NCBI RefSeq assembly: GCF_003113495.2
Contig: NZ_CP084506.1
Coordinates: forward strand, 1,054,001-1,118,000
Source: Edwardsiella tarda ATCC 15947 = NBRC 105688
Lineage (GTDB): Bacteria > Pseudomonadota > Gammaproteobacteria > Enterobacterales > Enterobacteriaceae
DNA: 64,000 bases
Reading direction: 5' to 3'
Of the stretch, positions 38,843 through 49,179 are shown in pieces. The notes beneath the pieces were generated by a model that did no database searches, was not told where the DNA came from, and worked only from the letters and a program-made list of their open reading frames with translations. Positions within the stretch are counted from its first letter, which is position 1; each line of letters opens with the position of its first letter. The translations under genes and the position numbers were made by a program.

Positions 38843-40063
38843 TCAGTATTTCTGATGATAGTTGGCCAGGAAGCGGCCCAACTTGTGGATCGCGCTATCC
38901 AGTTCATCGACCCGGGGCAGGGTGACGATGCGGAAATGGTCGGGTTCCGGCCAGTTGAAGGCGGTGCCCTGTACCAGCAGGACTTTCTCCTGTAGCAGCA
39001 GATCCAGCACCATCTTCTGATCGTTGTGGATGTTAAAACGCTTGGCGTCGACTTTGGGGAACATATACAGCGCGCCGCGCGGTTTGACGCAGGAGAGCCC
39101 GGGGATCTGGTTGATCAGCTCCCAGGCGCGATTGCGCTGTTCGTACAGGCGGCCGCCGGGGCAGATAAATTCGCTGATGCTCTGGTAACCGCCTAACGCG
39201 GTTTGGATGGCGTGTTGCATCGGCACGTTGGCGCACAGACGCATGGAGGCCAGCATCTCCAATCCTTCGATATAGCCCTTGGCATGCTTCTTCGGCCCGC
39301 TAAGCACCATCCAGCCCTGGCGGAAGCCGGCGACACGGTAGGTCTTCGACAGGCCGTTGAAGGTGATCACCAGCAGATCCGGCGCCAGCGAGGCGATGGA
39401 GATGTGTTCGGCATCGTCATACAGGATCTTGTCGTAGATCTCATCGGCGAAGATGATCAGGTTGTGTTCTCGCGCCAGATCCACGATCTGCTCGAGCAAC
39501 GCCTTACTGTAGACGGCGCCGGTCGGGTTGTTGGGGTTGATGATGACGATGCCACGGGTGCGTGGGGTAATCTTGCTGCGGATATCATCGATGTCCGGGA
39601 ACCAGTCCGCCTGCTCATCACAGCGGTAATGGACGGCGTGGCCGCCGGAGAGCGCGACGGCGGCGGTCCATAACGGATAGTCGGGCGCCGGCACCAACAT
39701 CTCGTCGTTGCTGTTGAGTAGGGCCTGCATGGACTGCACGATCAGCTCGGAAACGCCGTTACCGATGTAAATGTCTTCGACGGTGACGTCATGGATGTCG
39801 CGGGCCTGATAGTGTTGCATAATGGCCTTACGCGCCGAGTAGAGTCCCTTAGAATCGCTGTACCCCTGTGCCGTCGGTAGATTACGGATCACGTCGACCA
39901 GGATTTCATCCGGGGCTTCGAAGCCGAAGGGGGCCGGGTTGCCAATATTCAGTTTGAGGACTTTGTTACCTTCTTCTTCCAGACGTTTGGCTTCTTTCAG
40001 TACCGGGCCGCGAATGTCGTAACAGACGTGGTCCAGCTTATGGGATTTTTCAATCGGAGACAT
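38843..40063 (-). CDS. alaA: glutamate-pyruvate aminotransferase AlaA
   Basis: PLP-dependent class I aminotransferase; main alanine-forming transaminase (formerly YfbQ). It has 406 residues (E. coli 405). The PLP lysine is Lys240 in [17 protein letters not shown]. The [10 protein letters not shown] and [12 protein letters not shown] cofactor-binding segments are present. Alanine responses through Lrp and AlaA control in E. coli cannot be verified here. It is followed by yfbR, with lrhA-nuo expected upstream; here the ynj block intervenes. Confidence 0.97.
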   Translation of the reverse strand: MSPIEKSHKLDHVCYDIRGPVLKEAKRLEEEGNKVLKLNIGNPAPFGFEAPDEILVDVIRNLPTAQGYSDSKGLYSARKAIMQHYQARDIHDVTVEDIYIGNGVSELIVQSMQALLNSNDEMLVPAPDYPLWTAAVALSGGHAVHYRCDEQADWFPDIDDIRSKITPRTRGIVIINPNNPTGAVYSKALLEQIVDLAREHNLIIFADEIYDKILYDDAEHISIASLAPDLLVITFNGLSKTYRVAGFRQGWMVLSGPKKHAKGYIEGLEMLASMRLCANVPMQHAIQTALGGYQSISEFICPGGRLYEQRNRAWELINQIPGLSCVKPRGALYMFPKVDAKRFNIHNDQKMVLDLLLQEKVLLVQGTAFNWPEPDHFRIVTLPRVDELDSAIHKLGRFLANYHQKY

Positions 40064-40342
40064 AACACAATGGCCTTAATTTGATTCAGCGTTGCCGCTG
40101 ACGGATCGGTGTCCTTACTGACACGGCAATCAAAATACTGTACTCCCCACGATCGGGCTTTAGAAGATAGATGCCTGTTTTTAGTGCAAAACAGTATTAT
40201 TTGGCCATAATACTTAGCAAAAAAAATGGGATTAGTGCTTTTTTGTGGGAAATTTAACTAAAAAAATAAATAAATATAGATTTTAATCTTGGTTGTGGCA
40301 TCGCGTTACGTAAAGTTGAGATAACAGGAGAGGGTGAATCGG

Positions 40343-40927
40343 GTGAAAAAATCAAGTCAGGCGCCGTGGGTGGCGCCGTTGTCACGTCTGCCGCTTAGTC
40401 TGGCTCCCCTGTTGCACCTGCAACGGCGCCATTATGGGGCCGTGCTGAATCCTGTCCGCTGGTGGGGGCGCTTTCCCCGCCTGTTCTGGCTGATCGCCCT
40501 GTTTGTCGGTTACCTTGAGCGTCGTCAATCCACGTTGGCCCCCAGCCTGCGTGCCCTGGTGATGACCCGGGTCTCGCAACGTTGCGATTGTGCCTTCTGC
40601 ATCGATGCCAATAGCCTACGGCTGGCACAACGTAGTGGATCGCTGGAGAAGGTCTTGGCGGTAGCCGACTGGCAGCAGGCCGACTGTTTCGATGACGCCG
40701 AACGGGCGGCGTTGGCTTACGCGGATGCGGTGAGTGAGACGCCGCCGCAGGTCACGCCGGCATTGCAACAGGCGTTGCGCCAGCATTTCGATGATCGCGC
40801 CCTGACGGAGCTGACGGCGCTGGTGGCGTTCCAGAATCTCTCGGCGCGCTTTAACGCCGCGCTGGCTATTCCCGCACAAGGCTTGTGTACCCCACCGACT
40901 GAAGGTTCCGGGAGAGAGGATGCTTGA
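40343..40927 (+). CDS. ynjA: YnjA-like carboxymuconolactone decarboxylase family protein
   Basis: AhpD-like protein of the carboxymuconolactone decarboxylase family. E. coli YnjA is its clear homologue, with shared segments RRHYGAVLNPVRWWGR, LEKVLAVADWQQ and LTELTALVAFQNLSARFN. About 194 residues. The redox motif CDCAFCIDAN gives a CxxC pair with the nearby acidic and Asn/His-type residues usual for this fold, suggesting a thiol peroxidase-like role (inference). The GTG at 40343 is preferred over the GTG at 40334, as AGGAGAGG is then properly spaced. It overlaps ynjF by eight bases. Confidence 0.88.
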   Translation: MKKSSQAPWVAPLSRLPLSLAPLLHLQRRHYGAVLNPVRWWGRFPRLFWLIALFVGYLERRQSTLAPSLRALVMTRVSQRCDCAFCIDANSLRLAQRSGSLEKVLAVADWQQADCFDDAERAALAYADAVSETPPQVTPALQQALRQHFDDRALTELTALVAFQNLSARFNAALAIPAQGLCTPPTEGSGREDA

Positions 40928-41558
40928 TCGTTATCTACACCCACCGTTGAAACCTGTGCTGGCCCGGCTGGCTCAGGGGTTGGATCGTCGTGGCCTGCGT
41001 GCCGACCATCTGACGCTGGGCGGCTTTGCTCTCGGCGTGTTGGCACTGCCGTTGCTGGCGATGCAGCAGTACGGTGCGGCGCTATTGGCGGTAGGGCTAA
41101 ACCGATTATGCGACGGCCTAGATGGTGCGTTAGCGCGTCGGCAAGGGCTAAGCGACGCCGGGGGATTCCTGGACATTTCCCTCGACTTTCTCTTCTATGC
41201 CTTGGTGCCGTTGGGCTTTGTCCTGGCGGATCCGACGAATAACGCCTTGCCGGGCGCCTGGCTGCTGTGTGCCTTCATCGGCACCGGTAGCAGCTTCTTG
41301 GCCTTCGCCGCCTTGGCACAGAAACACCGCTTGGAGGCGCTGGCTTATCCGCATAAGTCATTCTATTACTTAGGCGGCTTGACGGAGGGGACGGAGACCA
41401 TCGCCTTATTCGTGGCGTTCTGTCTCTGGCCGACCCTGTTTGCGCCATTAGCCTGGCTGTTCGGCGCCTTGTGCTGGTTTACGACCCTGACACGGATCTG
41501 GGGGGGGTATCACACCCTGCGCCGTGTGGCGCAGGGGGAGGGCGCTTCCTCGCTGTAG
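40920..41558 (+). CDS. ynjF: YnjF-like CDP-alcohol phosphatidyltransferase
   Basis: Inner-membrane enzyme of the CDP-alcohol phosphatidyltransferase family; the alcohol acceptor of YnjF is unknown. It has 212 residues. The full signature is CDGLDGALARRQGLSDAGGF followed by LDISLDF, with the metal-binding aspartates of the DGxxDGxxAR-x8-GxxxDxxxD motif. About six hydrophobic segments surround it. The AYPHKSFYYLGGLTEGTETI segment is nearly identical to E. coli YnjF. It overlaps the ynjA 3' end, so the two are coupled. It converges with ynjE. Confidence 0.92.
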   Translation: MLDRYLHPPLKPVLARLAQGLDRRGLRADHLTLGGFALGVLALPLLAMQQYGAALLAVGLNRLCDGLDGALARRQGLSDAGGFLDISLDFLFYALVPLGFVLADPTNNALPGAWLLCAFIGTGSSFLAFAALAQKHRLEALAYPHKSFYYLGGLTEGTETIALFVAFCLWPTLFAPLAWLFGALCWFTTLTRIWGGYHTLRRVAQGEGASSL

Positions 41559-41565
41559 CGAGCGA

Positions 41566-42858
41566 TCAGTGCCAACTGCTCTGCGGGCCGCGTGCGCCGC
41601 GTACTTCCGGATTGGCCGGATTAGCGGACCATTCGTACCAGCCGCCGTCGTAGACGCCGATATGCGGCCAACCCATGGCGCGGGCATACATGAAGGCCTC
41701 GGAAGCGCGCCAGCCGGTGCCGCAATAGAAGGCGACCTGTTGGTTCGGGGTGATATGCCAGGTGCGCCACATGGCGGCGATATCATCCGCTGAGCGCATG
41801 GTACCGTCAGGATTATGGAAGTCTTCCATATGGGTGGCATCGCTACCGGCGTGGCCCCAGCGAGCCCCGGCGATCTCACCCTTGGGCTTGATGTAGCTAT
41901 AGCCGCTGGTAGTACCGATGAACTCCGGCCAGGAGCGGATGCTGACCAGGGAGGCGTCATCGCGCCCTAACAGTTGGCGGGCCTGGGCGGTGGATAGCAT
42001 CAACTGCGGTGCGCCGGGTAACGGTGCGCCGAAGTCTGCGGCGGGTTTCTGATCGGCGGGGAGGCCGCGTTCGACCGGCAGATCGGCCTGTTGCCAGGTC
42101 TGAAAGCCGCCGTCTAACAGCCGGACGTCTTGCACGCCGGCATACAGTAAGATCTGGGCGACGCGCGCGGCGGCGTAGACGTCGCGGCCATAGAGGATCA
42201 CGGTGGTATCATGGCGAATACCTTGCTTCGCCAATAACGCCTTTAATTGGGCATCGGAGACTTTATTCCACAGCGGTTCGCTCTCTACCGTATTGGTGTC
42301 GATGTAACCGGCTCCGGGGATATGACTGAGCAGGTACTGCTTCGGCGCGCCCCAGGCGGCTTCGAACAGTTTCCACTTGCCGTGCGGCGCGTTGGCGACC
42401 GCCTTGCCTTGCTGGAGATCGGCGATCCACTGGGGATAGACCAACTGCTCATAATGCGCCAGGCGTTGCAGACGTGCTGGCTGTGTCAAGGCGTCGCTCA
42501 GCGTGGTGACATGTGGGAAGCCAAGCTGAGTGAGGCGTTGTGTCACGGCGTTGATTTCGGTAGGACTACCATATAGCGCCAAGGTTTGCTGTGGCGTGAT
42601 ATGGTGAGTGTCGGCCCACTGGCGCAGTTGGTCGTCATCCATCAGCGGTAACCAGCTGGCGGCCAGATTCAGGGCACCGGGTTCGTGGCCGGAGCGGCCC
42701 TGCGCGGGCCAGCCATTATAGAAGGCGCTGGGGCGGGTATCGATGATGATCCCCTGTTGCGCCTGGAGGGCGGTGAGCGGCAATGGCTGGCTGGCGGCGT
42801 TAGCGTTCAGCGAGAGGGCTAGCCATAGGGTGGTGAGCAGTGCAAAGAGCGGTTTCAT
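41566..42858 (-). CDS. ynjE: YnjE-like three-domain thiosulfate sulfurtransferase
   Basis: Exported sulfurtransferase with three rhodanese domains, like E. coli YnjE (435 residues). It has 430 residues. A signal peptide ends near LSLNANAA. Domain 1 (about 25-125) has IIIDTRPSAFYNGWP, domain 2 (about 140-265) has VILYGRDVYAAARVAQ and no cysteine at the active-site position, and domain 3 (about 285-425) carries the active cysteine in VAFYCGTGWRASEAFMYA. Only the last domain should be catalytic. It converges with ynjF (seven bases between) and diverges from the ydjZ-like gene. Confidence 0.92.
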   Translation of the reverse strand: MKPLFALLTTLWLALSLNANAASQPLPLTALQAQQGIIIDTRPSAFYNGWPAQGRSGHEPGALNLAASWLPLMDDDQLRQWADTHHITPQQTLALYGSPTEINAVTQRLTQLGFPHVTTLSDALTQPARLQRLAHYEQLVYPQWIADLQQGKAVANAPHGKWKLFEAAWGAPKQYLLSHIPGAGYIDTNTVESEPLWNKVSDAQLKALLAKQGIRHDTTVILYGRDVYAAARVAQILLYAGVQDVRLLDGGFQTWQQADLPVERGLPADQKPAADFGAPLPGAPQLMLSTAQARQLLGRDDASLVSIRSWPEFIGTTSGYSYIKPKGEIAGARWGHAGSDATHMEDFHNPDGTMRSADDIAAMWRTWHITPNQQVAFYCGTGWRASEAFMYARAMGWPHIGVYDGGWYEWSANPANPEVRGARGPQSSWH

Positions 42859-43000
42859 ACACCATTATCCATCATACAAAAGTGCGCGAGAGTGGGCGAT
42901 GCTACACCAAACCGCGCCAAACGCACAGTCGTTGGCCGGGTAGGCTGGCGCGGGTGGCACTTTGCGGTCGGTTTAGTCGAGAGAGAGACGGGGAGAGGCG

Positions 43001-43675
43001 ATGTCGAACGGTATGAAAGGGCGGGTCATCGTGCTGGCGCTGGTCGCGGCGTTGCTGCTGGGCGCCGGGATCGCCCTGCGCCAACCACTGGCGCAGATCT
43101 GGCAACTCCTCGCGTCGTTGGATATCGACGCCCTGCTCAATTATCTGCGCAGCTTCGGCCCCTGGGCGATGGTGGTCTCTTTTTTCCTGATGCTTTTTCA
43201 GGCGTTGGCGGCTCCCTTGCCTGCCTTCGTCATCACCTTGGCTAACGCCGCCCTGTTTGGTTGGTGGCAGGGCGCCTTGCTCTCCTGGTTTAGTGCCACG
43301 GTGGCCGCCGCCATCTGTTTCGCGTTAGCGCGGCTATTAGGGCGCGATGCCTTAGCGCGTTGGATTGCGCCGCAAACCTTGCGGCGTTGTGACCGCTTCT
43401 TTCAGCGTTATGGCCGTTATACCGTGTTGATTTGTCGCTTGTTGCCTTTCGTCTCTTTCGATGCGGTGAGCTATGCCGCCGGTCTGACCGCGATGGGCTT
43501 CGGCGAGTTTCTGTTGGCGACCGCTATCGGCCAGCTCCCTGCGACGCTGATTTATTCCTATGTTGGTGCGATGTTGAGCGGGAGTTTGCAGATGATAATC
43601 TGTGGCTTATTGGTATTATCGGCAATAAGCATTATGATTTACGCAATTAAACATAAGCCAACGGCTAATGATTAA
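43001..43675 (+). CDS. ydjZ: TVP38/TMEM64 (DedA-related) membrane protein, YdjZ-like
   Basis: A 224-residue inner-membrane protein of the TVP38/TMEM64 branch of the DedA superfamily. The segment FGPWAMVVSFFLMLFQALAA is strongly similar to E. coli YdjZ, as are PAFVITLANAALFGWW and the FFQRYGRYTVLICRLLPFVSFD motif with conserved arginines. It ends in a hydrophobic helix. A role in membrane lipid movement is inferred from the superfamily. In E. coli ydjX-ydjY-ydjZ directly precede ynjA-F, so this gene belongs to the same block. It diverges from ynjE. Confidence 0.88.
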   Translation: MSNGMKGRVIVLALVAALLLGAGIALRQPLAQIWQLLASLDIDALLNYLRSFGPWAMVVSFFLMLFQALAAPLPAFVITLANAALFGWWQGALLSWFSATVAAAICFALARLLGRDALARWIAPQTLRRCDRFFQRYGRYTVLICRLLPFVSFDAVSYAAGLTAMGFGEFLLATAIGQLPATLIYSYVGAMLSGSLQMIICGLLVLSAISIMIYAIKHKPTAND

Positions 43676-44066
43676 TTTAAATTAATATTTCTTGACCATT
43701 CAAAGGATATCGCTTACATGGATCGCATTAGCTTTTCTTAACTGTTCGCTATAGGCGAAGCTTTCATTCTGCTGAATCTGCCAAAAAAGAAAAACTCTTT
43801 AATATCATAATATTAATTACATTCCGTGGGTCATGCTCACGATGCTTTGTAGTATTTTGCAGCAAAAAAGTATTTGATTGCCCCTATGTTTTCTTTGTCA
43901 TTTTCAGCCATAATTATTGATAACGTAGCGTGATCTTTATCGTTCTGTTAGCTAGGGATTTAGGTGAATTATTGTAATCCCTAGTCGGGCTAATCTTAAC
44001 CTTAAAGATTGTCCTATTGTCGAGAATGCCAGGGTAAATTATTTTTGATTTATAACGAGAAAAGAT
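43676..44066. other. AT-rich intergenic region upstream of lrhA
   Basis: These 391 bases are much more AT-rich than the neighbouring genes and contain no convincing open frame. This is the expected control region of lrhA, which in E. coli has a long leader and is autoregulated. No single promoter could be chosen. Confidence 0.55.
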
Positions 44067-44996
44067 ATGAGCAACGGACCACGTCCCCCCATTAATCTGG
44101 ATTTGGATTTACTACGCACCTTTGTCGCCGTAGCGGACGTGAAAACGTTCGCCGCCGCCGCAACCTGTGTACAACGCACCCAATCGGCCGTGAGCCAGCA
44201 GATGCAGCGTCTGGAGCAGTTGGTGGGAAAAGAGCTATTCGCCCGCCAGGGACGCAATAAATATCTGACGGAACATGGCGTCCAGTTATTGAGTTATGCC
44301 CGCAAGATCTTGCGTTTTAACGACGAAGCTTGCCATTCCTTGATCAACGACCATCTGCAAGGAACGTTGGTCATCGGCGCGACCGATGACAGTGCGGACA
44401 GCATTTTGCCGCAACTGCTCGGCCGCTTTACTGCACTTTATCCTAAACTGGCGATCGATGTGCGCATGCAGCGTAACGCCGACATTCGCCTCATGTTGCT
44501 AAATAATGACGCCGACATGGCGATTTACACGGGGCGGCGCGAGTCTGCGTTACCCGGGATGTTGTTGCGTCGTTCACCGACCGTCTGGTTTTGTTCTACC
44601 GACTATGACTTTACCCCCGGCGCACCGTTAGATCTGGTGGTGCTGGAGGAGCCCAGTGCTTATCGCGATCTGGTGACCGCCGCCTTGGATGCGCAGGGAC
44701 TGCCTTGGCGTTTGGCCTATGTCGCCACGACCTTGCCAGCCTTACGGGCGGCATTGAAGGCGGGGTTGGGGATCTCGGCGCGGCCGATCGAGATGATGAG
44801 TTCGTCGTTACGCGTTTTGGGCGAGGCCGACGGGCTGCCGCGTCTGGCAGATACTGAATACAGCCTGTGTCTGGCGCCGGAATGTCATAATCCTTTGGCT
44901 CAGGCGTTGTTCGATGCGCTGCGTGAGGGAGGGACCGCGTCATTGGAGGCGGCTTCATCCGCCTTGAACGCGCCGCTAGATGCTAATCTATCGTGA
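44067..44996 (+). CDS. lrhA: LysR-type transcriptional regulator LrhA
   Basis: LysR-family regulator that in E. coli represses flagellar master genes flhDC, type 1 fimbriae and affects RpoS. It has 309 residues (E. coli 312). The winged helix-turn-helix is at about residues 18-70, with [20 protein letters not shown] and the following [14 protein letters not shown]. The effector-binding domain starts near residue 95. It lies directly before nuoA on the same strand, as in E. coli. A weak terminator hairpin follows. Its ligand is unknown. Confidence 0.95.
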   Translation: MSNGPRPPINLDLDLLRTFVAVADVKTFAAAATCVQRTQSAVSQQMQRLEQLVGKELFARQGRNKYLTEHGVQLLSYARKILRFNDEACHSLINDHLQGTLVIGATDDSADSILPQLLGRFTALYPKLAIDVRMQRNADIRLMLLNNDADMAIYTGRRESALPGMLLRRSPTVWFCSTDYDFTPGAPLDLVVLEEPSAYRDLVTAALDAQGLPWRLAYVATTLPALRAALKAGLGISARPIEMMSSSLRVLGEADGLPRLADTEYSLCLAPECHNPLAQALFDALREGGTASLEAASSALNAPLDANLS

Positions 44997-45052
44997 ATGT
45001 TTATCAATGAAACGATATATCATTCTATAAAATTATTAATTTATTGAATATT

Positions 45053-45083
45053 ACCGGTGCTTTGCGCCGGTTTATTCTTTTTT
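45053..45083 (+). terminator. likely terminator of lrhA
   Basis: ACCGGTGC (45053-45060) pairs with GCGCCGGT (45064-45071) with one G-U pair, followed by TTATTCTTTTTT. Confidence 0.65.
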
Positions 45084-45417
45084 CCCCTCTTTTCTCTGCT
45101 CACGATTTTTATTTTATTTCTCAAATAAAAATCATTATCAATAAAGTGCGCAAAAGCGTGCATCATCGTTTCGCCTGAAATAAACCCCGATTTTTTATTA
45201 ATATCATCACACGATTAAATGTGCGCTAGATCATAAAAATGTCGCAGATACCTCATCCTATGGACAGGCACAGCGTCAATAAATGATATAGTAGAAACCA
45301 TACGTTCACGTTTTTTTACATTCCAGCCACGTTTATTGGGTATTTTATACTGCTTATCAACGTCTGAATGTGTAAAAATCAGGGCGTATGTTTATTTTTT
45401 GTTAACGCGTGTCGCAT

Positions 45418-45462
45418 TTGACATTGACAATGTTGACAAAAGGTTATCAAGAAGGGTAAAAC
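45418..45462 (+). promoter_or_regulatory. putative nuo promoter with three TTGACA hexamers
   Basis: TTGACA occurs at 45418-45423, 45424-45429 and 45433-45438. The last is followed after 18 bases by TAAAAC (45457-45462), a possible -10. The nuoA start is about 150 bases further on, matching a long leader. Confidence 0.45.
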
Positions 45463-45609
45463 ACACGGATTACGCCGTCTGCGTCGGTGGGCGCATCGGT
45501 TGATTCACACCCGTTCCGTGATGATTTCCCTCCCTTGGGCGTTGTGGTCATTGCCTGCTGGAGCGATTCGGCTACGGCAAATACCGCGTTAAATGAGTAA
45601 GCATAGAGT

Positions 45610-46050
45610 ATGTCAACAGCCACTGAAGTTATCGCCCAGCATTGGGCATTCGCCGTTTTTGTCCTCGTCGCTCTCGGACTGTGTGGGTTCATGCTGCTTG
45701 GGGCGTACGCGCTAGGAGGCAAGGCTCGTGCGCGTACCAAAAATATTCCCTATGAATCCGGTATCGACTCGGTCGGTTCAGCTCGTCTGCGTCTCTCCGC
45801 CAAATTTTACCTAGTCGCCATGTTCTTCGTCATTTTCGACGTTGAGGCGCTCTATCTGTACGCCTGGTCGGTTTCTGTGCGTGAAAACGGTTGGTTAGGG
45901 TTTGCTGAGGCAACCCTGTTTATCTTGGTATTGCTGGCCGGTCTCTTTTATCTGGTGCGTATTGGTGCCCTGGATTGGGCCCCCGCTCGCTCCAAGCGCC
46001 GTATTACACAGGAAAGTACGATTGTCATGACCGACAAGCGTCCGCAGTAA
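45610..46050 (+). CDS. nuoA: NADH-quinone oxidoreductase subunit A
   Basis: Membrane-arm subunit of complex I, near the quinone channel. It has 146 residues (E. coli 147) with three membrane helices: [40 protein letters not shown] and [18 protein letters not shown]. The conserved [20 protein letters not shown] loop and the Glu of [11 protein letters not shown] are present. It is the first gene of a 13-gene operon on the + strand; nuoB follows after 54 bases. Confidence 0.97.
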   Translation: MSTATEVIAQHWAFAVFVLVALGLCGFMLLGAYALGGKARARTKNIPYESGIDSVGSARLRLSAKFYLVAMFFVIFDVEALYLYAWSVSVRENGWLGFAEATLFILVLLAGLFYLVRIGALDWAPARSKRRITQESTIVMTDKRPQ

Positions 46051-46104
46051 CGCTGGGCGTGACGCCAGGATTTACCCGCTTTATCAAGATACGAGGCAAC
46101 AAAG

Positions 46105-46779
46105 ATGGATTACACGCTGACGCGCATCGATCCTGATGGTGACAATGATCGCTACCCGCTGCAGAAGCAGGAGGTGGTAGGCGATCCCTTAGAGCAACAC
46201 GTGCACCGTAGCGTCTATATGGGCAAGCTCGATCATGCATTGCACGATATGGTCAACTGGGGGCGTAAAAACTCGCTGTGGCCCTACAACTTCGGTCTCT
46301 CCTGCTGCTATGTGGAAATGGTGACATCGTTCACTGCCGTGCATGACGTGGCGCGTTTTGGTGCGGAAGTGTTGCGCGCCTCGCCGCGTCAGGCGGACTT
46401 TATGGTGGTCGCCGGCACCTGCTTTACCAAGATGGCTCCGGTCATCCAGCGCCTGTATGAACAGATGCTGGAGCCGAAATGGGTGATCTCTATGGGTGCG
46501 TGTGCCAACTCCGGCGGTATGTATGACATCTATTCGGTGGTGCAAGGGGTGGATAAGTTTATCCCGGTGGATGTGTATATCCCCGGTTGCCCGCCGCGCC
46601 CCGAGGCGTACATGCAAGCGCTGATGTTGCTGCAAGAGTCGATCGGCCAAGAGCGTCGCCCACTCTCTTGGGTGGTGGGCGATCAGGGCGTTTACCGCGC
46701 CAACATGCAGTCCGAGCGCGAGCGTAAGCGCGCGGAGCGTATCGCGGTAACCAACTTGCGTACTCCCGACGAAATTTAA
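46105..46779 (+). CDS. nuoB: NADH-quinone oxidoreductase subunit B
   Basis: Peripheral-arm subunit holding iron-sulfur cluster N2, which passes electrons to quinone. It has 224 residues (E. coli 220). The N2 ligands are Cys67 and Cys68 (GLSCCYVEM), Cys133 ([11 protein letters not shown]) and Cys162 (IPGCPPRPE). The N-terminus [20 protein letters not shown] is enterobacterial. The gap of 100 bases to nuoCD is the largest within the first part of the operon. Confidence 0.98.
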   Translation: MDYTLTRIDPDGDNDRYPLQKQEVVGDPLEQHVHRSVYMGKLDHALHDMVNWGRKNSLWPYNFGLSCCYVEMVTSFTAVHDVARFGAEVLRASPRQADFMVVAGTCFTKMAPVIQRLYEQMLEPKWVISMGACANSGGMYDIYSVVQGVDKFIPVDVYIPGCPPRPEAYMQALMLLQESIGQERRPLSWVVGDQGVYRANMQSERERKRAERIAVTNLRTPDEI

Positions 46780-46879
46780 GCGCGGCGCGGCGGGCCGCCG
46801 CGTTTGCCGTTGGAATTTAGCCCGTTTTGCCCCGCGCTCGCGGTGGCAAGTGTCATTCAATGCGTGGTGATAAAAAATT

Positions 46880-48676
46880 ATGACAGATTCGACGACGCAC
46901 GATCGCGAGATGCCAGCGTGGCAGACCCACGACCATCTCGACGATCCGGTTATCGGGGAGTTGACCAAGCGCTTTGGGCCGGAGGCGTTTAGCGTCCAGC
47001 CAACCCGAACCGGCATGCCGGTAGTATGGGTGAAGCGTGAACAGTTGCTCGAGGTGATGGCGTTCCTGAAACAGTTGCCGAAGCCTTATGTGATGCTGTT
47101 CGACCTGCACGGCATGGACGAGCGCCTGAGAACCCATCGCCAGGGGTTACCGGCGGCGGACTTCTCCGTGTTCTACCACCTGATCTCCATCGATCGTAAC
47201 CGCGACATCATGCTGAAGGTCGCCCTGGCCGAGCAAGACTTGCATCTGCCGACGGTGACCCGTCTCTTCCCCAATGCCAACTGGTATGAGCGGGAAACCT
47301 TCGACCTGTTCGGCATCACCTTCGACGGTCACCCTCATCTGACGCGCCTGCTGATGCCGCGTACCTGGCAGGGACACCCCCTGCGTAAAGATTACCCGGC
47401 ACGCGCCACCGAATTCGATCCCTTCGAGCTGACCAAGCAGAAGCAGGATCTGGAGATGGAGTCGCTCAAGTTCCGTCCGGAAGAGTGGGGCATGCAGCGC
47501 GGTACCGAGAACGAAGACTTCATGTTCCTCAACCTCGGGCCGAACCACCCCTCATCCCACGGCGCTTTCCGCATCGTGTTGCAGTTGGATGGGGAGGACA
47601 TCGTCGATTGTGTACCGGATATCGGTTATCACCATCGCGGCGCCGAGAAGATGGGGGAGCGTCAGTCTTGGCACAGCTACATCCCCTATACCGATCGTAT
47701 CGAGTATCTGGGCGGCTGCGTCAACGAGATGCCCTATGTCTTGGCGGTCGAGAAGCTGGCCGGTATCGAGGTGCCGGAGCGGGTGAAGGTGATCCGCGTG
47801 ATGCTCTCCGAGCTGTTCCGCATCAACAGCCACCTGCTGTATATCTCCACCTTTATTCAGGACGTCGGCGCCATGACGCCGGTCTTCTTCGCCTTTACCG
47901 ATCGGCAGAAGATCTATGACATCGTCGAGGCCGTCACCGGTTTCCGTATGCATCCGGCCTGGTTCCGCATCGGTGGTGTGGCGCATGACCTGCCCAAGGG
48001 GTGGGATCGCCTGCTACGCGAGTTCCTGGAGTGGATGCCGAAGCGTCTGGACTCCTACGTCAAGGCGGCGTTGCAAAACACCATCCTGAAGGGGCGTTCC
48101 GTCGGCGTGGCCGCCTATAGCGCGAAAGACGCGCTGGCCTGGGGAACCACCGGCGCCGGCCTGCGCGCCACCGGTATCGCCTTCGACGTACGCAAGTGGC
48201 GTCCCTATTCCGGCTATGAGAACTTCGAGTTTGAGGTACCGACGGCCAGCAACGGTGACTGCTATGACCGTGTGATGCTGAAGGTGGAGGAGGTGCGTCA
48301 GAGCCTACGTATTCTGCACCAGTGCCTGAAGAACATGCCAGAGGGCCCGTTCAAGGCCGACCATCCGCTGACCACGCCGCCGCCGAAAGAGCGGACCTTG
48401 CAGCACATCGATACCCTGATCAACCACTTCCTCCAGGTCTCCTGGGGGCCGGTGATGCCCGCCAACGAGTCATTCCAGATGGTCGAGGCAACCAAGGGGA
48501 TCAACAGCTACTACCTGACCAGCGATGGCAGCACCATGAGTTATCGCACGCGTATCCGTACACCGAGCTATGCGCATTTGCAGCAGATCCCCTCGGTGAT
48601 CCGTGGCTGTCTGGTGTCCGACCTGATCGTGTACCTCGGCAGTATTGATTTTGTTATGTCAGACGTGGACCGCTAA
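46880..48676 (+). CDS. nuoC: NADH-quinone oxidoreductase fused subunits C and D
   Basis: A fusion of NuoC and NuoD in one 598-residue chain, as in E. coli and many gamma-proteobacteria. The NuoC (30-kDa) domain spans about 1-190 with [27 protein letters not shown]. The NuoD (49-kDa) domain follows with [22 protein letters not shown] and forms the quinone-binding site with NuoB. The start ATG at 46880 lacks a strong Shine-Dalgarno. nuoE begins two bases after its stop. Confidence 0.97.
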   Translation: MTDSTTHDREMPAWQTHDHLDDPVIGELTKRFGPEAFSVQPTRTGMPVVWVKREQLLEVMAFLKQLPKPYVMLFDLHGMDERLRTHRQGLPAADFSVFYHLISIDRNRDIMLKVALAEQDLHLPTVTRLFPNANWYERETFDLFGITFDGHPHLTRLLMPRTWQGHPLRKDYPARATEFDPFELTKQKQDLEMESLKFRPEEWGMQRGTENEDFMFLNLGPNHPSSHGAFRIVLQLDGEDIVDCVPDIGYHHRGAEKMGERQSWHSYIPYTDRIEYLGGCVNEMPYVLAVEKLAGIEVPERVKVIRVMLSELFRINSHLLYISTFIQDVGAMTPVFFAFTDRQKIYDIVEAVTGFRMHPAWFRIGGVAHDLPKGWDRLLREFLEWMPKRLDSYVKAALQNTILKGRSVGVAAYSAKDALAWGTTGAGLRATGIAFDVRKWRPYSGYENFEFEVPTASNGDCYDRVMLKVEEVRQSLRILHQCLKNMPEGPFKADHPLTTPPPKERTLQHIDTLINHFLQVSWGPVMPANESFQMVEATKGINSYYLTSDGSTMSYRTRIRTPSYAHLQQIPSVIRGCLVSDLIVYLGSIDFVMSDVDR

Positions 48677-48678
48677 CC

Positions 48679-49179
48679 ATGACAGAAAACGTATTGGATA
48701 AGGATTCGGTTTTCGTGCTCAGCGACAACGCGCGCGCCGAGATTGAGCATGAGATCCAACACTACGAAGATCCGCGTGCCGCCTCGATCGAGGCGTTGAA
48801 GATCGTGCAGAAAGAGCACGGTTGGGTGCCGGATGCGGCCATTGACGCCATCGCCGAGGTGCTGGGTATCCCGGCCGCCGACGTGGAAGGGGTGGCGACA
48901 TTCTACAGCCAGATCTTCCGCCAGCCGGTCGGGCGCCACATCGTGCGCTATTGTGACAGTGTGGTGTGTCACATCACTGGCTATCAGGGGATCAAGGCCG
49001 CCCTGGAGCAGACGCTGAACATTCAGCCGGGTGAGACGACGTGCGATGGGCGTTTTACCCTGTTGCCGACCTGCTGCCTAGGCAACTGCGACAAGGGGCC
49101 GAACATGATGATCGATGAGGATCTGCATGATCATCTGACGCCTGAGCGCGCCATCGAACTGTTGGAGCGTTACAAATGA
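48679..49179 (+). CDS. nuoE: NADH-quinone oxidoreductase subunit E
   Basis: Peripheral subunit with the [2Fe-2S] cluster N1a near the NADH site. Its 166 residues equal E. coli NuoE. Cluster ligands are Cys92 and Cys97 (YCDSVVCH), Cys133 and Cys137 ([11 protein letters not shown]). The thioredoxin-like fold segment [16 protein letters not shown] is conserved. Its stop overlaps the nuoF start in ATGA (49176-49179), giving coupled translation. Confidence 0.98.
   Translation: MTENVLDKDSVFVLSDNARAEIEHEIQHYEDPRAASIEALKIVQKEHGWVPDAAIDAIAEVLGIPAADVEGVATFYSQIFRQPVGRHIVRYCDSVVCHITGYQGIKAALEQTLNIQPGETTCDGRFTLLPTCCLGNCDKGPNMMIDEDLHDHLTPERAIELLERYK

Larger units (their letters stand above)
44997..45609. 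other. long AT-rich control region upstream of nuoA
   Basis: These 613 bases have no credible gene. After the lrhA terminator the sequence is strongly AT-rich to about 45430. This corresponds to the long nuo promoter region of E. coli, where ArcA, NarL, Fis, IHF and others act. I could not assign these sites one by one. A cluster of three TTGACA hexamers lies at 45418-45438. Confidence 0.6.
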
